Below, in pieces: positions 34,027-43,606 of a stretch of DNA of 64,000 bases. How positions within the stretch are numbered: the first letter of the stretch is position 1; each line of letters starts with the position of its first letter. The notes under the pieces were generated by a model that saw nothing but the letters and a program-made list of their open reading frames with translations, was not told the origin of the DNA and made no database searches. The position numbers and the translations under genes are program-made. Origin of the DNA: Lachnospiraceae bacterium (GTDB taxonomy: Bacteria > Bacillota > Clostridia > Lachnospirales > Lachnospiraceae). The stretch is from assembly GCA_031280955.1 (NCBI GenBank), contig JAITGA010000023.1, positions 162,196 through 226,195 of the forward strand, given 5' to 3'.

Positions 34027-35472
34027 TCAATAATATCCATAACGACGGTCTATCTCATAGCTACCATAGCGGTCATGGTAAACTGCCGTGACCCGCAAGC
34101 TCTCCAAACATTGATCGATACGAAAATATTGATTACCCGGGGTGAGGCGAATATCCATTTCCATGATATCCATTGCCCGTGCTATCGTTATCCGCTCCCG
34201 TTGAATCACTAGCATTAACCCGAGGTACTGCTGATAGCTAAGCCCATTTTCCGTTGAGCCGATAGACTTTTTGACTAGTGGAACTTTGCCGCCATCCAAG
34301 ATTTCATCCACATCTGTCTTGGTATCATAAAAAGCCCATGAAAACAAAATTGCATAAGTAACTGCTTCCGTCAGCTCCGGCCGTAGTAGCAGCGTTGTTG
34401 CCAAAAGAGCAATTGTCCTCGCTTCTGCCCGCTTTTGCTTGTCGCTCATATAGAGACGGACATTATCAGCCATTCGCCAACTAAAGATACGCAGCTTGAC
34501 CCCACGCATATTTTTCTCATCGGAGTTTGCACCGCACAGGATATACTCAATTTGATAGGTAAGGCGAGAATCCGGCTTCGGGTTCATGTGATAACCCATT
34601 TTTTCAAACAGGTATTGGTTAAAGAGGAGTTCGTTGGCAGCTTTGACCGCCAAACTCTCTTCATATCCCGAAGCCGAAGTAGTACTGCTTTCCCGATGTG
34701 AATAATAATCTCCTAAGCGAATATTACCGCTGCCGCTATCAGCGGCAGCTACCCATGCTTTGGCTTCATCAAAAGCATCAGCAGCGGGATTGTCAATACT
34801 GATACTAATTTGCTCGACATCTGCTTCAGGGTCATCTTCCATAGCCTCTTGTCTTGCATCATTGGTCATTGCCGCCAAAAGCGTGGTAATAGTCCCCATC
34901 GTGTTTTGCCATGAAGCCATCTCATCTTTTTCATCAAGCGAGGTTGCCTGTCCTGCCAACGAAGTCAAGTCCGACAACGCCGCCGCCTTGGCGTTTTCAC
35001 TGATGTAAGCACAAGCTTGTTGTTTCAAGACTTTTCCCTCATAGTGATGTGCCCTGAGGGTAGCGGTGATACTCGCATGAGACAACTCAAGTTCATTCCA
35101 TGAGGAAACGCCGGCGGGTAAAGTACGGAGATCTCCGCTGAAATCTCCGCTTAGATTTTTATTGATGAAGCCTGACAGATGGTTCTCGACAGCTTTGGTA
35201 CTACCGGCGGCAGTCCCGTATGAGATATCCACGAAGAGAAGGTCATATTGCGCCAACATCTCACGGTGATACTCTCCCAGAATCGAATTCATGCCGATAT
35301 CGGTAACACATTCCGCTTTCATCTTGCTGAAATTCACAAAGCTTGCCTCAATCAAGAAAAGAAACAATCCCAATAGTACGGTCAGCGACAGTGAAAGAAA
35401 AATGGTCAAATGCCCTGATAAACCAAAGCTCACCTTATTATTTAGTTTGGGGTTTTTTTGCTCTTTCCTCAT
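34027..35472 (-). CDS. DUF5702 protein of the Tad locus (TadG-like)
   Basis: 481 residues with one N-terminal transmembrane helix, GHLTIFLSLSLTVLLGLFLFLIE; the +5 position of the pseudopilin-like motif is Phe rather than Glu, so processing is doubtful. The large extracytoplasmic region starts MKAECVTDIGMNSILGEYHREMLAQYDLLFVD, typical of DUF5702, and is predicted to act like TadG/vWA-type tip or anchor proteins. A second hydrophobic stretch is near residue 370. Overlaps the flp pilin gene by ATGA. Confidence 0.82.
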   Translation of the reverse strand: MRKEQKNPKLNNKVSFGLSGHLTIFLSLSLTVLLGLFLFLIEASFVNFSKMKAECVTDIGMNSILGEYHREMLAQYDLLFVDISYGTAAGSTKAVENHLSGFINKNLSGDFSGDLRTLPAGVSSWNELELSHASITATLRAHHYEGKVLKQQACAYISENAKAAALSDLTSLAGQATSLDEKDEMASWQNTMGTITTLLAAMTNDARQEAMEDDPEADVEQISISIDNPAADAFDEAKAWVAAADSGSGNIRLGDYYSHRESSTTSASGYEESLAVKAANELLFNQYLFEKMGYHMNPKPDSRLTYQIEYILCGANSDEKNMRGVKLRIFSWRMADNVRLYMSDKQKRAEARTIALLATTLLLRPELTEAVTYAILFSWAFYDTKTDVDEILDGGKVPLVKKSIGSTENGLSYQQYLGLMLVIQRERITIARAMDIMEMDIRLTPGNQYFRIDQCLESLRVTAVYHDRYGSYEIDRRYGYY

Positions 35473-35660
35473 TTAATTATTTTGTTGCTCCCGGCGGTGA
35501 TAGAATCGAAGATGTTACCGATTAGAGTAAGCAGCTCTTGGCGGAAGATTACCACCAATCCGATCAGTACCACGAGAATTAAGATTATTTCAATTGTTCC
35601 CAATCCCTCGTTGTTAAGTTTAGTTAACTTACCTTTTTTGAAAAAACTTTTTATTAACAT
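35469..35660 (-). CDS. flp: Flp-family type IVb major pilin
   Basis: 63-residue prepilin. A 19-residue basic leader ends in NNEG; cleavage after Gly19 gives LGTIEIILILVVLIGLVVIF, with the essential Glu at +5 and a hydrophobic assembly helix. The short C-terminus ITAGSNKIIK is typical of Flp. AAGGAAGG precedes the ATG. It is followed by DUF5702 with ATGA overlap. Confidence 0.9.
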   Translation of the reverse strand: MLIKSFFKKGKLTKLNNEGLGTIEIILILVVLIGLVVIFRQELLTLIGNIFDSITAGSNKIIK

Positions 35661-35698
35661 ATAAACCTTCCTTTCGTTTGGACACTTAAGTCCTTATG

Positions 35699-35713
35699 AG
35701 GGTTTCAAACCCT
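35699..35713. other. short palindrome between tadC and flp
   Basis: AGGGTTT-C-AAACCCT, perfect 7-bp arms, in the 88-nt gap just upstream of the major pilin gene. It could mark an mRNA processing or stabilising stem that lets flp be expressed at a different level from the ATPase/platform genes; no T-tract. Confidence 0.35.
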
Positions 35714-35748
35714 AGATTCGAGTTGATATTACAGACATCTTACTGATG

Positions 35749-37320
35749 TCAGAACAGAGAAAATGCGGGAATCATGATAATAATCATCACTATCACCAGC
35801 ATTAACATCATCGGCAACAGTAACTTCGTACTCATTCCCTCGCCGATGGCGCGCGCTGCTTTGCGGCGGTCTTCCATGACACTTTCCGTTTCCATACGCA
35901 AGACCAACAACAAGTTATTGTTGCCTTTTTGAAGATGGTTTGCCAATAATCCGCACAATCTGCGGTACTTAGCTATCCCCACCCGCTTACCAAATCGTTC
36001 ATATACCTCCCTTTCTGCGATACCATTTTCCATTTCCCGAACAGAAAATAACATCTCTTCATACAAATACCTGTTTTTGGCTACTGTTCTTTCTCCCTGA
36101 CACCCTGTTGCCGTTCTCTTCCACGCTCCTCTGAGTGTCATCCCTGCCCCGAGGTAAAGAGCCAGTTTGCGTACCAACTCGGGATAAGCACGGTCAATCT
36201 GGTGTTCTTTCTCTTCTGCCTTTTTCTTTAGCTCCTTTTCTGCAAGGACGAAAACAGTGAAAGCAGCAATAATGGCAAGCAACCAAAGATATAGTGCGTC
36301 CGATGGCTTTTTCTCTTCCCATCCTACTGCAACTCCAGCGACAGTCTCCGGCAACTGGAAAAAATCAATCTGCGCATTTTCCTGTTGGTTCTTTGTTATT
36401 GCCGCTTCCAATGCTTTCGTCCATACATCTGCTTTTGTTTCTGCAAAAGGCAGGACATATACATGGATTTCTTCCTCATATTGGTAAAGTGACCACATGT
36501 CTTGATAGTTTAGCTCAGCTATAAGGGTGACTATTTCCCCCTCGTCCATCAGCAAATCATTAAAAATCTCCCCATCATTTCTCACCAGAGTCGGATTTTG
36601 GCTTTTCCAGATTATCGTAAATGGATAACCGCTGAGTCTCTCCACCAAACTAAGCGACTGCGATACTTCCATCAGACTTTCATTTGCGCCAAGGATAAGC
36701 GTTGGCAGTTCACTTATCGCCGCCGCTGCCATTAGTGATACCTCTGCTTCACTCAGGCTAATCGGCTCTACTTTTATCTGTAGTTCCTGTGTTCGTACTT
36801 CGTCATCATATGCCGTGACCATCATGTTGGCAGTAAAGCTTCCCTGCTCCCAGAGTTGCTTGGTAATAGCATGATTTTCATCAATGATACTTCGCTGGGA
36901 AACGGTGATACTTACGGCAAGGGCGAGGATATTACCGAAGAAGATTACCATAAATGAGCGGCGAATTCGCTCTATTTGAAACGCAGTCATGACCTGCCCA
37001 CGGTCTTTGTTCTGCCAAAGACCGGAAGTTATCAACTTGCCGATATACTTATCCACCTTATCACGACTGCTTAATAAGTGAAGAAAATGACGGAAAATCA
37101 ATTGATACAAGAGACAGGCACTCTTTTCAAAGAGCGGTCTTTCGTTCTTGGGGAGTGGTTTTTGACTTTTTTTGCCCCGGGAAGCTATTTTCGCTCTCTT
37201 CCTTTGCTTCTTTACATTCACAAAAAACACCATCTCACTCTTTGCAAGTGATGGGGAAGCCGTCGCTATCCCGATGATGAGCAACTGTACCGCTAATAAT
37301 GAAAGCAACATTATTTCCAT
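35749..37320 (-). CDS. tadC: Tad platform protein TadC-like with large extracytoplasmic insertion
   Basis: 523 residues. The C-terminal 170 residues are the T2SSF domain: RAYPELVRKLALYLGAGMTLRGAWKR, EREVYERFGKRVGIAKYRRL, LRMETESVMEDRRKAARAIGEGMSTKLLLPMMLM and a last helix. N-terminal helix at 1-25, a basic cytoplasmic segment, a helix near 133-152, about 190 residues presumably outside the cell, and a helix near 345-360. TadC is usually about 300 residues, so the N-terminal half is an addition. It pairs with the TadB-like protein upstream. Confidence 0.82.
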   Translation of the reverse strand: MEIMLLSLLAVQLLIIGIATASPSLAKSEMVFFVNVKKQRKRAKIASRGKKSQKPLPKNERPLFEKSACLLYQLIFRHFLHLLSSRDKVDKYIGKLITSGLWQNKDRGQVMTAFQIERIRRSFMVIFFGNILALAVSITVSQRSIIDENHAITKQLWEQGSFTANMMVTAYDDEVRTQELQIKVEPISLSEAEVSLMAAAAISELPTLILGANESLMEVSQSLSLVERLSGYPFTIIWKSQNPTLVRNDGEIFNDLLMDEGEIVTLIAELNYQDMWSLYQYEEEIHVYVLPFAETKADVWTKALEAAITKNQQENAQIDFFQLPETVAGVAVGWEEKKPSDALYLWLLAIIAAFTVFVLAEKELKKKAEEKEHQIDRAYPELVRKLALYLGAGMTLRGAWKRTATGCQGERTVAKNRYLYEEMLFSVREMENGIAEREVYERFGKRVGIAKYRRLCGLLANHLQKGNNNLLLVLRMETESVMEDRRKAARAIGEGMSTKLLLPMMLMLVIVMIIIMIPAFSLF

Positions 37321-37381
37321 TGATACTCTTCGTCCTTTCTGAATCCGGATGTTCTGCTATAAAAACCCTGACTTTACTATC

Positions 37382-38110
37382 TTATATCTCAATTCTCATC
37401 ATCCGAATGGATAAACTATATGCCCCAAGGTATATCGCCATACATACCGTCATGATGGCAATACCTGCCGGATTGTGATAGAGGGAAGCAAAAAACCCCG
37501 GTGAGCTGATATCTATATAAAACAAGATGGCAAACGGCACGAGATTCATAATCCGCTGTTCGCCGCGACGGGCACTAATAGCGACGTTAATCTCTTTTTC
37601 GGTTTCGATTTTATCACCAATCATTGTTGCATATTGACCGATTAAGTCAATGACATTGCCGCCACTTTGTTTGGCAACGGCGAACACCTCGGCAAATTCC
37701 GTCACCTCGGCAACACCGCTTGATTTTTCCGCTTTTTTTAACCTTTCTTCAAGGGGAATGTTGTTTTCTATCCCTTTCTTGATATAAGTAAGCATCAACA
37801 TAATAGGGCTGTCACTGCGACGCTGTCTCCCTACTTCCAAGCGTGCTTCCAAAAAGGCATTTTCCACCGCATAGCCCGCTTTCAAGTTTCCTGCAACAAT
37901 CTCGATTGCTTCCTTGAAGCAAAACCGCAGCTCATCCTGCTTCACCTGCCGCAATTTACCCTTGGCAACTTTTACATATCCATAAGCAAGCGGGAGCAAA
38001 AATGGCAAAGCCCAAGGTGAACGGAAGAAAAAATATGAAAAAAGTATCACCACTCCCAACCCCTGTAACCACATCAACATCATTTCTTTTTGGCTAAAGT
38101 TACTGCTCAT
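37382..38110 (-). CDS. tadB: Tad platform protein TadB-like
   Basis: 242-residue T2SSF membrane protein: two N-terminal helices (MMLMWLQGLGVVILFSYFFF, ALPFLLPLAYGYV), the cytoplasmic four-helix T2SSF domain (FKEAIEIVAGNLKAGYAVENAFLEA, FAEVFAVAKQSGGNVIDLI) and two C-terminal helices. Platform for the CpaF motor. The frame opens earlier, but this ATG has GGAGG at 7 nt and forms an ATGA overlap with cpaF, so it is the likely start. Confidence 0.87.
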   Translation of the reverse strand: MSSNFSQKEMMLMWLQGLGVVILFSYFFFRSPWALPFLLPLAYGYVKVAKGKLRQVKQDELRFCFKEAIEIVAGNLKAGYAVENAFLEARLEVGRQRRSDSPIMLMLTYIKKGIENNIPLEERLKKAEKSSGVAEVTEFAEVFAVAKQSGGNVIDLIGQYATMIGDKIETEKEINVAISARRGEQRIMNLVPFAILFYIDISSPGFFASLYHNPAGIAIMTVCMAIYLGAYSLSIRMMRIEI

Positions 38111-39360
38111 ACCGTTACCTCCCACGACACCTTTATCCGCCCGCTTTCATCTTCACCCTCTTCACGGAGTTTATAAAGTGGCTTCATCACGATTTCATCA
38201 TCTGCTATTCCCGCAACGGCAGCGATTTCCAAAACCTTACGGGAACTGTCCTCTAAACGCCCTAGTTGCACCACCAGTTGTACCCCCGAAGCAATTTGCT
38301 TGCGGATGGCAGTAAGTGGCAGCGGCGTTCCCATTAGCACCATAGTTTCCAAGCGACTGACCATGTCCTTGGCATGATTGGCGTGGAGGGTACTCATTGA
38401 ACCGGGGTGTCCGGTGTTCATCGCTTGTAAGAGGTCAATTGCTTCTGCCCCCCGCACCTCGCCGACCACGATTCGATCTGGTCGCATCCTGAGAGCCGAT
38501 TTTATCAAATCACGAATGGTGATTTCCCGGCAACCTTCAACGTTTGACCCTCGTGTTTCCAATTTGACGATATTGGGAATCCCAAGAATTTGTAGCTCAG
38601 CACTGTCTTCAATCGTGATAATCCGCTCCCTTGAGGGAATATAGTTAGAAAGAACATTGAGAAAAGTCGTCTTCCCCGAACCTGTTCCGCCGCTGACGAT
38701 TATGCTTTCCCCCTTTTTGACCGCTTTTTCTAAAAAATCTGCCATTTCGAGGGACAAAGCCCCATATTCGAGCAAATCATCCATTTTGACCGGCTCATCG
38801 GGAAAACGCCTGATGGTCACAATCGGTCCGTTCAGGGCAACGGGAGCGAGGACAACATTTACCCGTGCTCCGTTTCGCAGTCTGGCATCAGCTATTGGCG
38901 AAGCCTCATTTACCGTCCGATTACACTCGGAAACAATTTGTTGTATCACATTGCCAAGTTTTTCCTTTGATGTAAAACAATACTCACTACGCTCTAATTT
39001 CCCGCTTTTTTCTATAAAAATACTATCTGTGCCATTAATCATGATTTCTGTGATTTCCGGGGTATCTAGCAAGTCTTGCAAAATATCCAGTTTGCGAATT
39101 GTATGGTATATCTCGCGGCGAAGTCGTTTGCGGGTCTCGTATCCCATCTCCCGCGATTTTGCCAGTTTGATTATTTCACTATCAATCAAATCCTTGATTT
39201 CCCCATCTGACAAATCATCACTTTGGTCAATCACCGTGAGTATCCGCTGCCTTATTGTTTCACGAATACGACTAACATTATCAACATTGGCGTTATCGCT
39301 CATATCCAAAACGGGGTTATTATTGCTGTCAAGAGTAGTTTCTTTAGCTATATAAGTCAT
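38107..39360 (-). CDS. cpaF: Tad secretion ATPase CpaF/TadA
   Basis: Hexameric GspE-family ATPase that drives Flp pilus assembly. About 417 residues. N-terminal domain with DLLDTPEITEIMINGTDSIFIEKSGKL, then VTIRRFPDEP, Walker A GGTGSGKTT, Asp-box ITIEDSAELQI, Walker B RIVVGEVRGAEA and the His box TLHANHA. Start at the ATG preceded by GGAGG; the frame overlaps the end of the TadZ-like gene by 17 nt. Confidence 0.94.
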   Translation of the reverse strand: MTYIAKETTLDSNNNPVLDMSDNANVDNVSRIRETIRQRILTVIDQSDDLSDGEIKDLIDSEIIKLAKSREMGYETRKRLRREIYHTIRKLDILQDLLDTPEITEIMINGTDSIFIEKSGKLERSEYCFTSKEKLGNVIQQIVSECNRTVNEASPIADARLRNGARVNVVLAPVALNGPIVTIRRFPDEPVKMDDLLEYGALSLEMADFLEKAVKKGESIIVSGGTGSGKTTFLNVLSNYIPSRERIITIEDSAELQILGIPNIVKLETRGSNVEGCREITIRDLIKSALRMRPDRIVVGEVRGAEAIDLLQAMNTGHPGSMSTLHANHAKDMVSRLETMVLMGTPLPLTAIRKQIASGVQLVVQLGRLEDSSRKVLEIAAVAGIADDEIVMKPLYKLREEGEDESGRIKVSWEVTV

Positions 39361-40411
39361 CAAGCAACTCCTCCCTGATATATGCCGCAAGTTCACCATA
39401 TGTCATTTCTTCGCATTTCATGGGAACATTTTTGAAGAGCGGCAAGCTTAGTTTCCTCGTGACTGCTGCCACATTTTCATACCGTGGGTCACTTAGCATC
39501 TGTTCGTATTGCTCCAATTTCATCAGGGCATGGTAGTCACCTTTGGTAATGGTATAGATACGGTCACATTCACGCAGGATTTGCATCAACCCGTTTACAT
39601 ATTCCGACAAATCAAGCACAATATACTGATAATCGCCATGGGAGCGCAGTTCATTAAGGAGCAATGTCCATTGCTCACCGGGTATATTGATCAAATCAGG
39701 ATATATCGCTGACGGTGATACATAATAAAGTCCATTCACTTGTGCAGTAATCGTAGGTAGCTTGTTAATGAATTTCTCTTTCACACATTCAAAGAGATAC
39801 ACCATATCGGTGATGTCAGCGTTTTGCTCCCCTCCCATTAGCCGTCCAAGACCGGAGAAACACTCGAAATTCAAATAGAGGGTTCTATATTTTTTGGCTA
39901 AGATTTGCCCCATGGTGAGTGAAAATGTAGTTTGCAGACAACGCTTGACCGGGGAAAAAACCCCAACTATCTTCACATTATCGCCCTTTGTCACCCGCCG
40001 CGGCAACTCAATCTCCGCTTCCAGATAAAAAGAGAGGATATCAGCAGCGATACCGTCAACGGACTGATATTTATGGATAAACCGTTCATTCGCTGCCAAA
40101 GATACGTTTGTTTGCTCTCCGCACAAGATGAAAACATGTGGAATGGCAAGCCCCCGCACTTCATCGTCATACAGAACACCATTTATTAAAACCGCATCAA
40201 TACCATGATTAGACAGATGGGTGGTATTTCCCATTGCTTTACTGCCTTTTCGGCGAGCAAATGATAGTAGCTTATCACTGTCAGTAAAAACATGGAGGTC
40301 AAAATAGTCAAAATGGTCAAAGTGAAAATCATTTCGTGACTTTAACATTTCCATCAGCCGATAAGCATAATCAGCTTCGTTATCGCATATTGCCAGTATT
40401 TTTTTGTTCAT
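39344..40411 (-). CDS. TadZ/CpaE-like protein with degenerate P-loop
   Basis: 355 residues. N-terminal receiver-like part (LAICDNEADYAYRLMEML to AIPHVFILCGE) and a C-terminal MinD-like ATPase fold (from VKIVGVFSPVKRCLQTTFSL). TadZ/CpaE proteins localise the Tad machine to a cell site. Where Walker A would read G-K-T this protein has L-Gln-T, so the P-loop Lys is lost and ATP hydrolysis is doubtful; DYQYIVLDLSE keeps a Walker B-like strand. First gene of the Tad locus. Confidence 0.78.
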   Translation of the reverse strand: MNKKILAICDNEADYAYRLMEMLKSRNDFHFDHFDYFDLHVFTDSDKLLSFARRKGSKAMGNTTHLSNHGIDAVLINGVLYDDEVRGLAIPHVFILCGEQTNVSLAANERFIHKYQSVDGIAADILSFYLEAEIELPRRVTKGDNVKIVGVFSPVKRCLQTTFSLTMGQILAKKYRTLYLNFECFSGLGRLMGGEQNADITDMVYLFECVKEKFINKLPTITAQVNGLYYVSPSAIYPDLINIPGEQWTLLLNELRSHGDYQYIVLDLSEYVNGLMQILRECDRIYTITKGDYHALMKLEQYEQMLSDPRYENVAAVTRKLSLPLFKNVPMKCEEMTYGELAAYIREELLDDLYS

Positions 40412-40713
40412 GAATGACCTCTTGCGCTATGGTAGCGATCGCTTACAGTATCGCTATAAGCTTTGAAAAATAAAAGATTATAATAGAAGTATCAAGATAA
40501 CCAAACTACATGATTGAAGTTGAAAGTAGGCGACAATGGTATAACAGATAATGATGACATGACATTGCCTGACGCAATCTAAAGTGACTGCCTTTGACTA
40601 CTGCTTCATTTATGTAAACAGTATTTTAATCGAAAAACAAAAATTTGTCCATTGGTAATAGTACCAGAATTTTACCCCGTGGATTTGTGCAAATGTCACA
40701 AAAATTTCTTACC
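40412..40713 (-). promoter_or_regulatory. leader and promoter region of the Tad locus
   Basis: About 300 nt without a gene. On the minus strand a TATAAT box (40477-40482) with a weak TTGGTT 16 nt upstream is the best promoter. Downstream lies TATAGCGATACTGTA (40444-40458), identical to the putative PadR operator, followed by the palindrome AGCGATCGCT (40435-40444 region). The remainder, next to the GH4 gene end, shows nothing I recognise. Confidence 0.5.
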
Positions 40714-42012
40714 TTATTGATACTTCGGCAAATAATCCCCATGTGCGGCGATTAGCTCATCACACATGGCAATGATACTATCAATGGGAAGCTCAGCGGC
40801 AGTATGGGGGTCAAGCAGGGCGGCATGATAAATGTGTTCCTTACGACGGGTGACAGCTGCTTCTATTGTCAGCAAATGAGTATTGATATTGGTGCGGTTA
40901 AGTGCCGCCAACTGCTCCGGTAGCTTGCCGACATAGCAAGGGCTTATCCCTTTTGCATTGACAAGACAGGGAACTTCTACACACGCTTCTGCCGGCAAAT
41001 TGGTTATCAATCCTGTGTTTAGGACATTGCCGCCTATCTCAATAGCCTTGTTCGTGACTACTGCCTCCATGATATATGAAGCATACTCATTTGTCCGTAC
41101 ATGGGTCAGGCTCGGATCACTCACCAGTTCATCACGCAGAGATTCCCACCCGCGAATCTGCTCTTCACAGCGGCGCGGGTATTCATCAAGGGGAATACCA
41201 AAGCGTTCAATAAGTTCCGGATATCCTTTTTTGATGAAATACGGCAGATACTCCGACAAATGCTCTGATGATTCGGTTATATAGTAACCAAACTGCTTCA
41301 TTATCTCGTGTCTTACCATATCGTAATGTTTATCGGTTATCGCCGCTGCCCGCTTTTTGATTTCCGGATACAAATCCTCACCATTTCGTGACACTTCCAA
41401 TAACCACGCCATATGGTTGATTCCGGCAATTTTGGCGATGACATTGTCGGTGGGTAGCCCGACCCCGTTTAAGATCGTTTCCGCACAACATTGTACACTA
41501 TGACATACCCCAACCGTCCGTACCTGACTATATCGTTGCAAATAGCCGCTAAGTACCGACATTGGGTTGGTGTAATTGATGAAGAGCGCAGTTGGGCAAA
41601 CCGCTTCAATATCCCGTGCCATTGATTCAAGGACGGGAATTGTCCTGAGGGCACGGAACAAACCGCCAATTCCGATGGTATCGGCGATGGTCTGTCTCAG
41701 TCCGTATTTTTTGGGAATTTCAAAATCAATAACCGTTGAAGGACGATAACCGCCGACTTGAATAGCATTGACAATGAAATCAGCTCCGCTAAGGGCTTCC
41801 CTGCGGTCACTATAAGCGACAATTTTCGCTTTACCCTCGTTGCAATTTTTGTTGATTATATTGAGCATTGCCTCTGATTCACGCAGTCTGTTTTCGTCAA
41901 TGTCATATAGCGCAATATGGGCAGAAGCCAAGGAAGTAGTCAGCATCGTGTCACCAAGAACATTTTTGGCAAAAACAGTACTGCCGGCACCGATGAAAGT
42001 AATTTTAATCAT
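40714..42012 (-). CDS. melA: GH4 family glycosidase, alpha-galactosidase-like
   Basis: NAD- and Mn-dependent glycosidase that hydrolyses by oxidation/elimination, usually on intracellular melibiose-type sugars. 432 residues. NAD site FIGAGSTVFAKNVLGD, LYDID, metal ligands in GVCHSVQ and GINHMAW, and NYTNPMS. The GH4 family also contains alpha-glucosidases and galacturonidases, so the galactosidase call is by resemblance. Coupled to truA by ATGA overlap; no sugar transporter is adjacent, which is unusual. Confidence 0.85.
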   Translation of the reverse strand: MIKITFIGAGSTVFAKNVLGDTMLTTSLASAHIALYDIDENRLRESEAMLNIINKNCNEGKAKIVAYSDRREALSGADFIVNAIQVGGYRPSTVIDFEIPKKYGLRQTIADTIGIGGLFRALRTIPVLESMARDIEAVCPTALFINYTNPMSVLSGYLQRYSQVRTVGVCHSVQCCAETILNGVGLPTDNVIAKIAGINHMAWLLEVSRNGEDLYPEIKKRAAAITDKHYDMVRHEIMKQFGYYITESSEHLSEYLPYFIKKGYPELIERFGIPLDEYPRRCEEQIRGWESLRDELVSDPSLTHVRTNEYASYIMEAVVTNKAIEIGGNVLNTGLITNLPAEACVEVPCLVNAKGISPCYVGKLPEQLAALNRTNINTHLLTIEAAVTRRKEHIYHAALLDPHTAAELPIDSIIAMCDELIAAHGDYLPKYQ

Positions 42013-42797
42013 TTTCGTTCCTCCTCAATAAATTCCCAACCAATCAATGTCAAACCACATGCCGGTGCTGTCGGTCCGGCAAAGCGGCGGTCACGAACAG
42101 CGATAATTTTTTCGATCTCGGCAGGCGGGTATTTGCCACGTCCTATCTCCATCAAAGTCCCAATGATGATACGAACCATATTATACAAAAATCCACTGCC
42201 CGTCAATGTTATGATTATTTCTCGGTCAAAAGCAGCAACCTCAACACTATAGATAATTCGGGTATTATTAACCAACGCATTTGCATCTGCTATCCCGCCA
42301 GCTGCTGCGAAACTGGTGAAATCATGTTCACCAAGCAGATATCCTGCCCCTGCTTTCATCAGCCCTATATCCAACTGCTGATGGGTAAAATGGTGATAAA
42401 GCCGTTTGGTCGGCAACGGTAATGCCGTGTTCCAAATCCGGTATTCGTATGTCTTCCGGCTTGCCGTCCGGCGGGGATGGAAATCATCTGCCACCGCTTC
42501 TGAATGTTGGACACGGATATCCGGCGGTAAACGCCGATTGAGGGCAAAAGCGATTTGCGTCCCGGGAATCGGGGTAATGGCATCGAAAACAGCGATGTTG
42601 CCAAGGGCATGGACTCCGGCATCGGTGCGACTTCCGCCGATTATCACAGTTTCCTTGGCAAATAAATCCTGCAAGGCACGACTTAGCTCTCCCTCTATCG
42701 TTGCCACACCCGGCTGATACTGCCAACCATGATATACCGTGCCATCATAAGCCACTATCAGCTTGAACCGTGTGTTTTTGATTTCCTCTTTTTCCAT
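42009..42797 (-). CDS. truA: tRNA pseudouridine(38-40) synthase
   Basis: Converts uridines 38-40 of the anticodon stem-loop to pseudouridine. 262 residues. N-terminal FKLIVAYDGTVYHGWQYQPG, catalytic Asp in GGSRTDAGVHALGN, and C-terminal FLYNMVRIIIGTLMEIGRGK are the TruA signatures. It follows ecfT by 8 nt, the standard ecfA1-ecfA2-ecfT-truA order of Firmicutes. Confidence 0.96.
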   Translation of the reverse strand: MEKEEIKNTRFKLIVAYDGTVYHGWQYQPGVATIEGELSRALQDLFAKETVIIGGSRTDAGVHALGNIAVFDAITPIPGTQIAFALNRRLPPDIRVQHSEAVADDFHPRRTASRKTYEYRIWNTALPLPTKRLYHHFTHQQLDIGLMKAGAGYLLGEHDFTSFAAAGGIADANALVNNTRIIYSVEVAAFDREIIITLTGSGFLYNMVRIIIGTLMEIGRGKYPPAEIEKIIAVRDRRFAGPTAPACGLTLIGWEFIEEERK

Positions 42798-42805
42798 ATC
42801 GAACC

Positions 42806-43606
42806 CTAAAACAGGAGTCTACCTGCTACAATACAGGCGGCAAAATACGCCAATACCAGCAAATACGCAACCCCATCCTGCCATCTGTAGATGAGCGGTT
42901 TCATTTTGGTGCGGTGTTCACCGCCTTGATAACAGCGGGCTTCCATCGCCATTGCCAAATCATTGGCACGGCGAAAAGCGGAAATGAACAAAGGTACAAG
43001 CAACGGTACCAGGCTTTTGGCTTTTTTGATCAAGTTGCCACTTTCAAAGTCAGCTCCACGGGCTATTTGCGCTTTCATTATTTTGTCCGTCTCTTCCATT
43101 AGTATCGGAATGAAACGCAATGCTATCGACATCATCATCGCCACCTCATGTACGGGAATTCTGATGACCCGCAGCGGGCGCATCAGCTTTTCCAAGCCAT
43201 CTGTCAGATTACCGGGGGTGGTCGTCAAGGTCATCACCGAAGAACCCATCAAGAGAAGTATCAGCCTGATTGCCAACATTGCCGCCAAACGGATCCCCTC
43301 CCAAGTAATCGAGAGTACCCAAAAACTCACCGCAACCTCACCGGGGGTGAGGAAGAGATTGAAAACAACCGCAAACAGCATAATGAAAACAATCGCTTTC
43401 ATGCCGCGAACGATAAAACGAAGGGGTACTTTTGATAATTTGATGACTGTCAGCAAAAATAGCGTCGCCACAATATAGCCCGTATATCTGCCAACAAACA
43501 GCGAAATAATGAAAAGCAAGGTTGCCACAAGCTTCACCCGGGGGTCAAGGCGATGAATAATCGAATCTACGGGGTAATATTGCCCCAAGGTAATGTTTCT
43601 AAGCAT
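42806..43606 (-). CDS. ecfT: ECF transporter transmembrane component EcfT
   Basis: Scaffold membrane protein linking the two EcfA ATPases to vitamin-specific S components such as ThiT. 266 residues, about six helices. The coupling helices carry AQIARGADFESG and MAMEARCYQGGEHRT, the two Ala-Arg-Gly-type motifs that dock on the ATPases. Overlaps ecfA2 by 8 nt. Confidence 0.95.
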   Translation of the reverse strand: MLRNITLGQYYPVDSIIHRLDPRVKLVATLLFIISLFVGRYTGYIVATLFLLTVIKLSKVPLRFIVRGMKAIVFIMLFAVVFNLFLTPGEVAVSFWVLSITWEGIRLAAMLAIRLILLLMGSSVMTLTTTPGNLTDGLEKLMRPLRVIRIPVHEVAMMMSIALRFIPILMEETDKIMKAQIARGADFESGNLIKKAKSLVPLLVPLFISAFRRANDLAMAMEARCYQGGEHRTKMKPLIYRWQDGVAYLLVLAYFAACIVAGRLLF

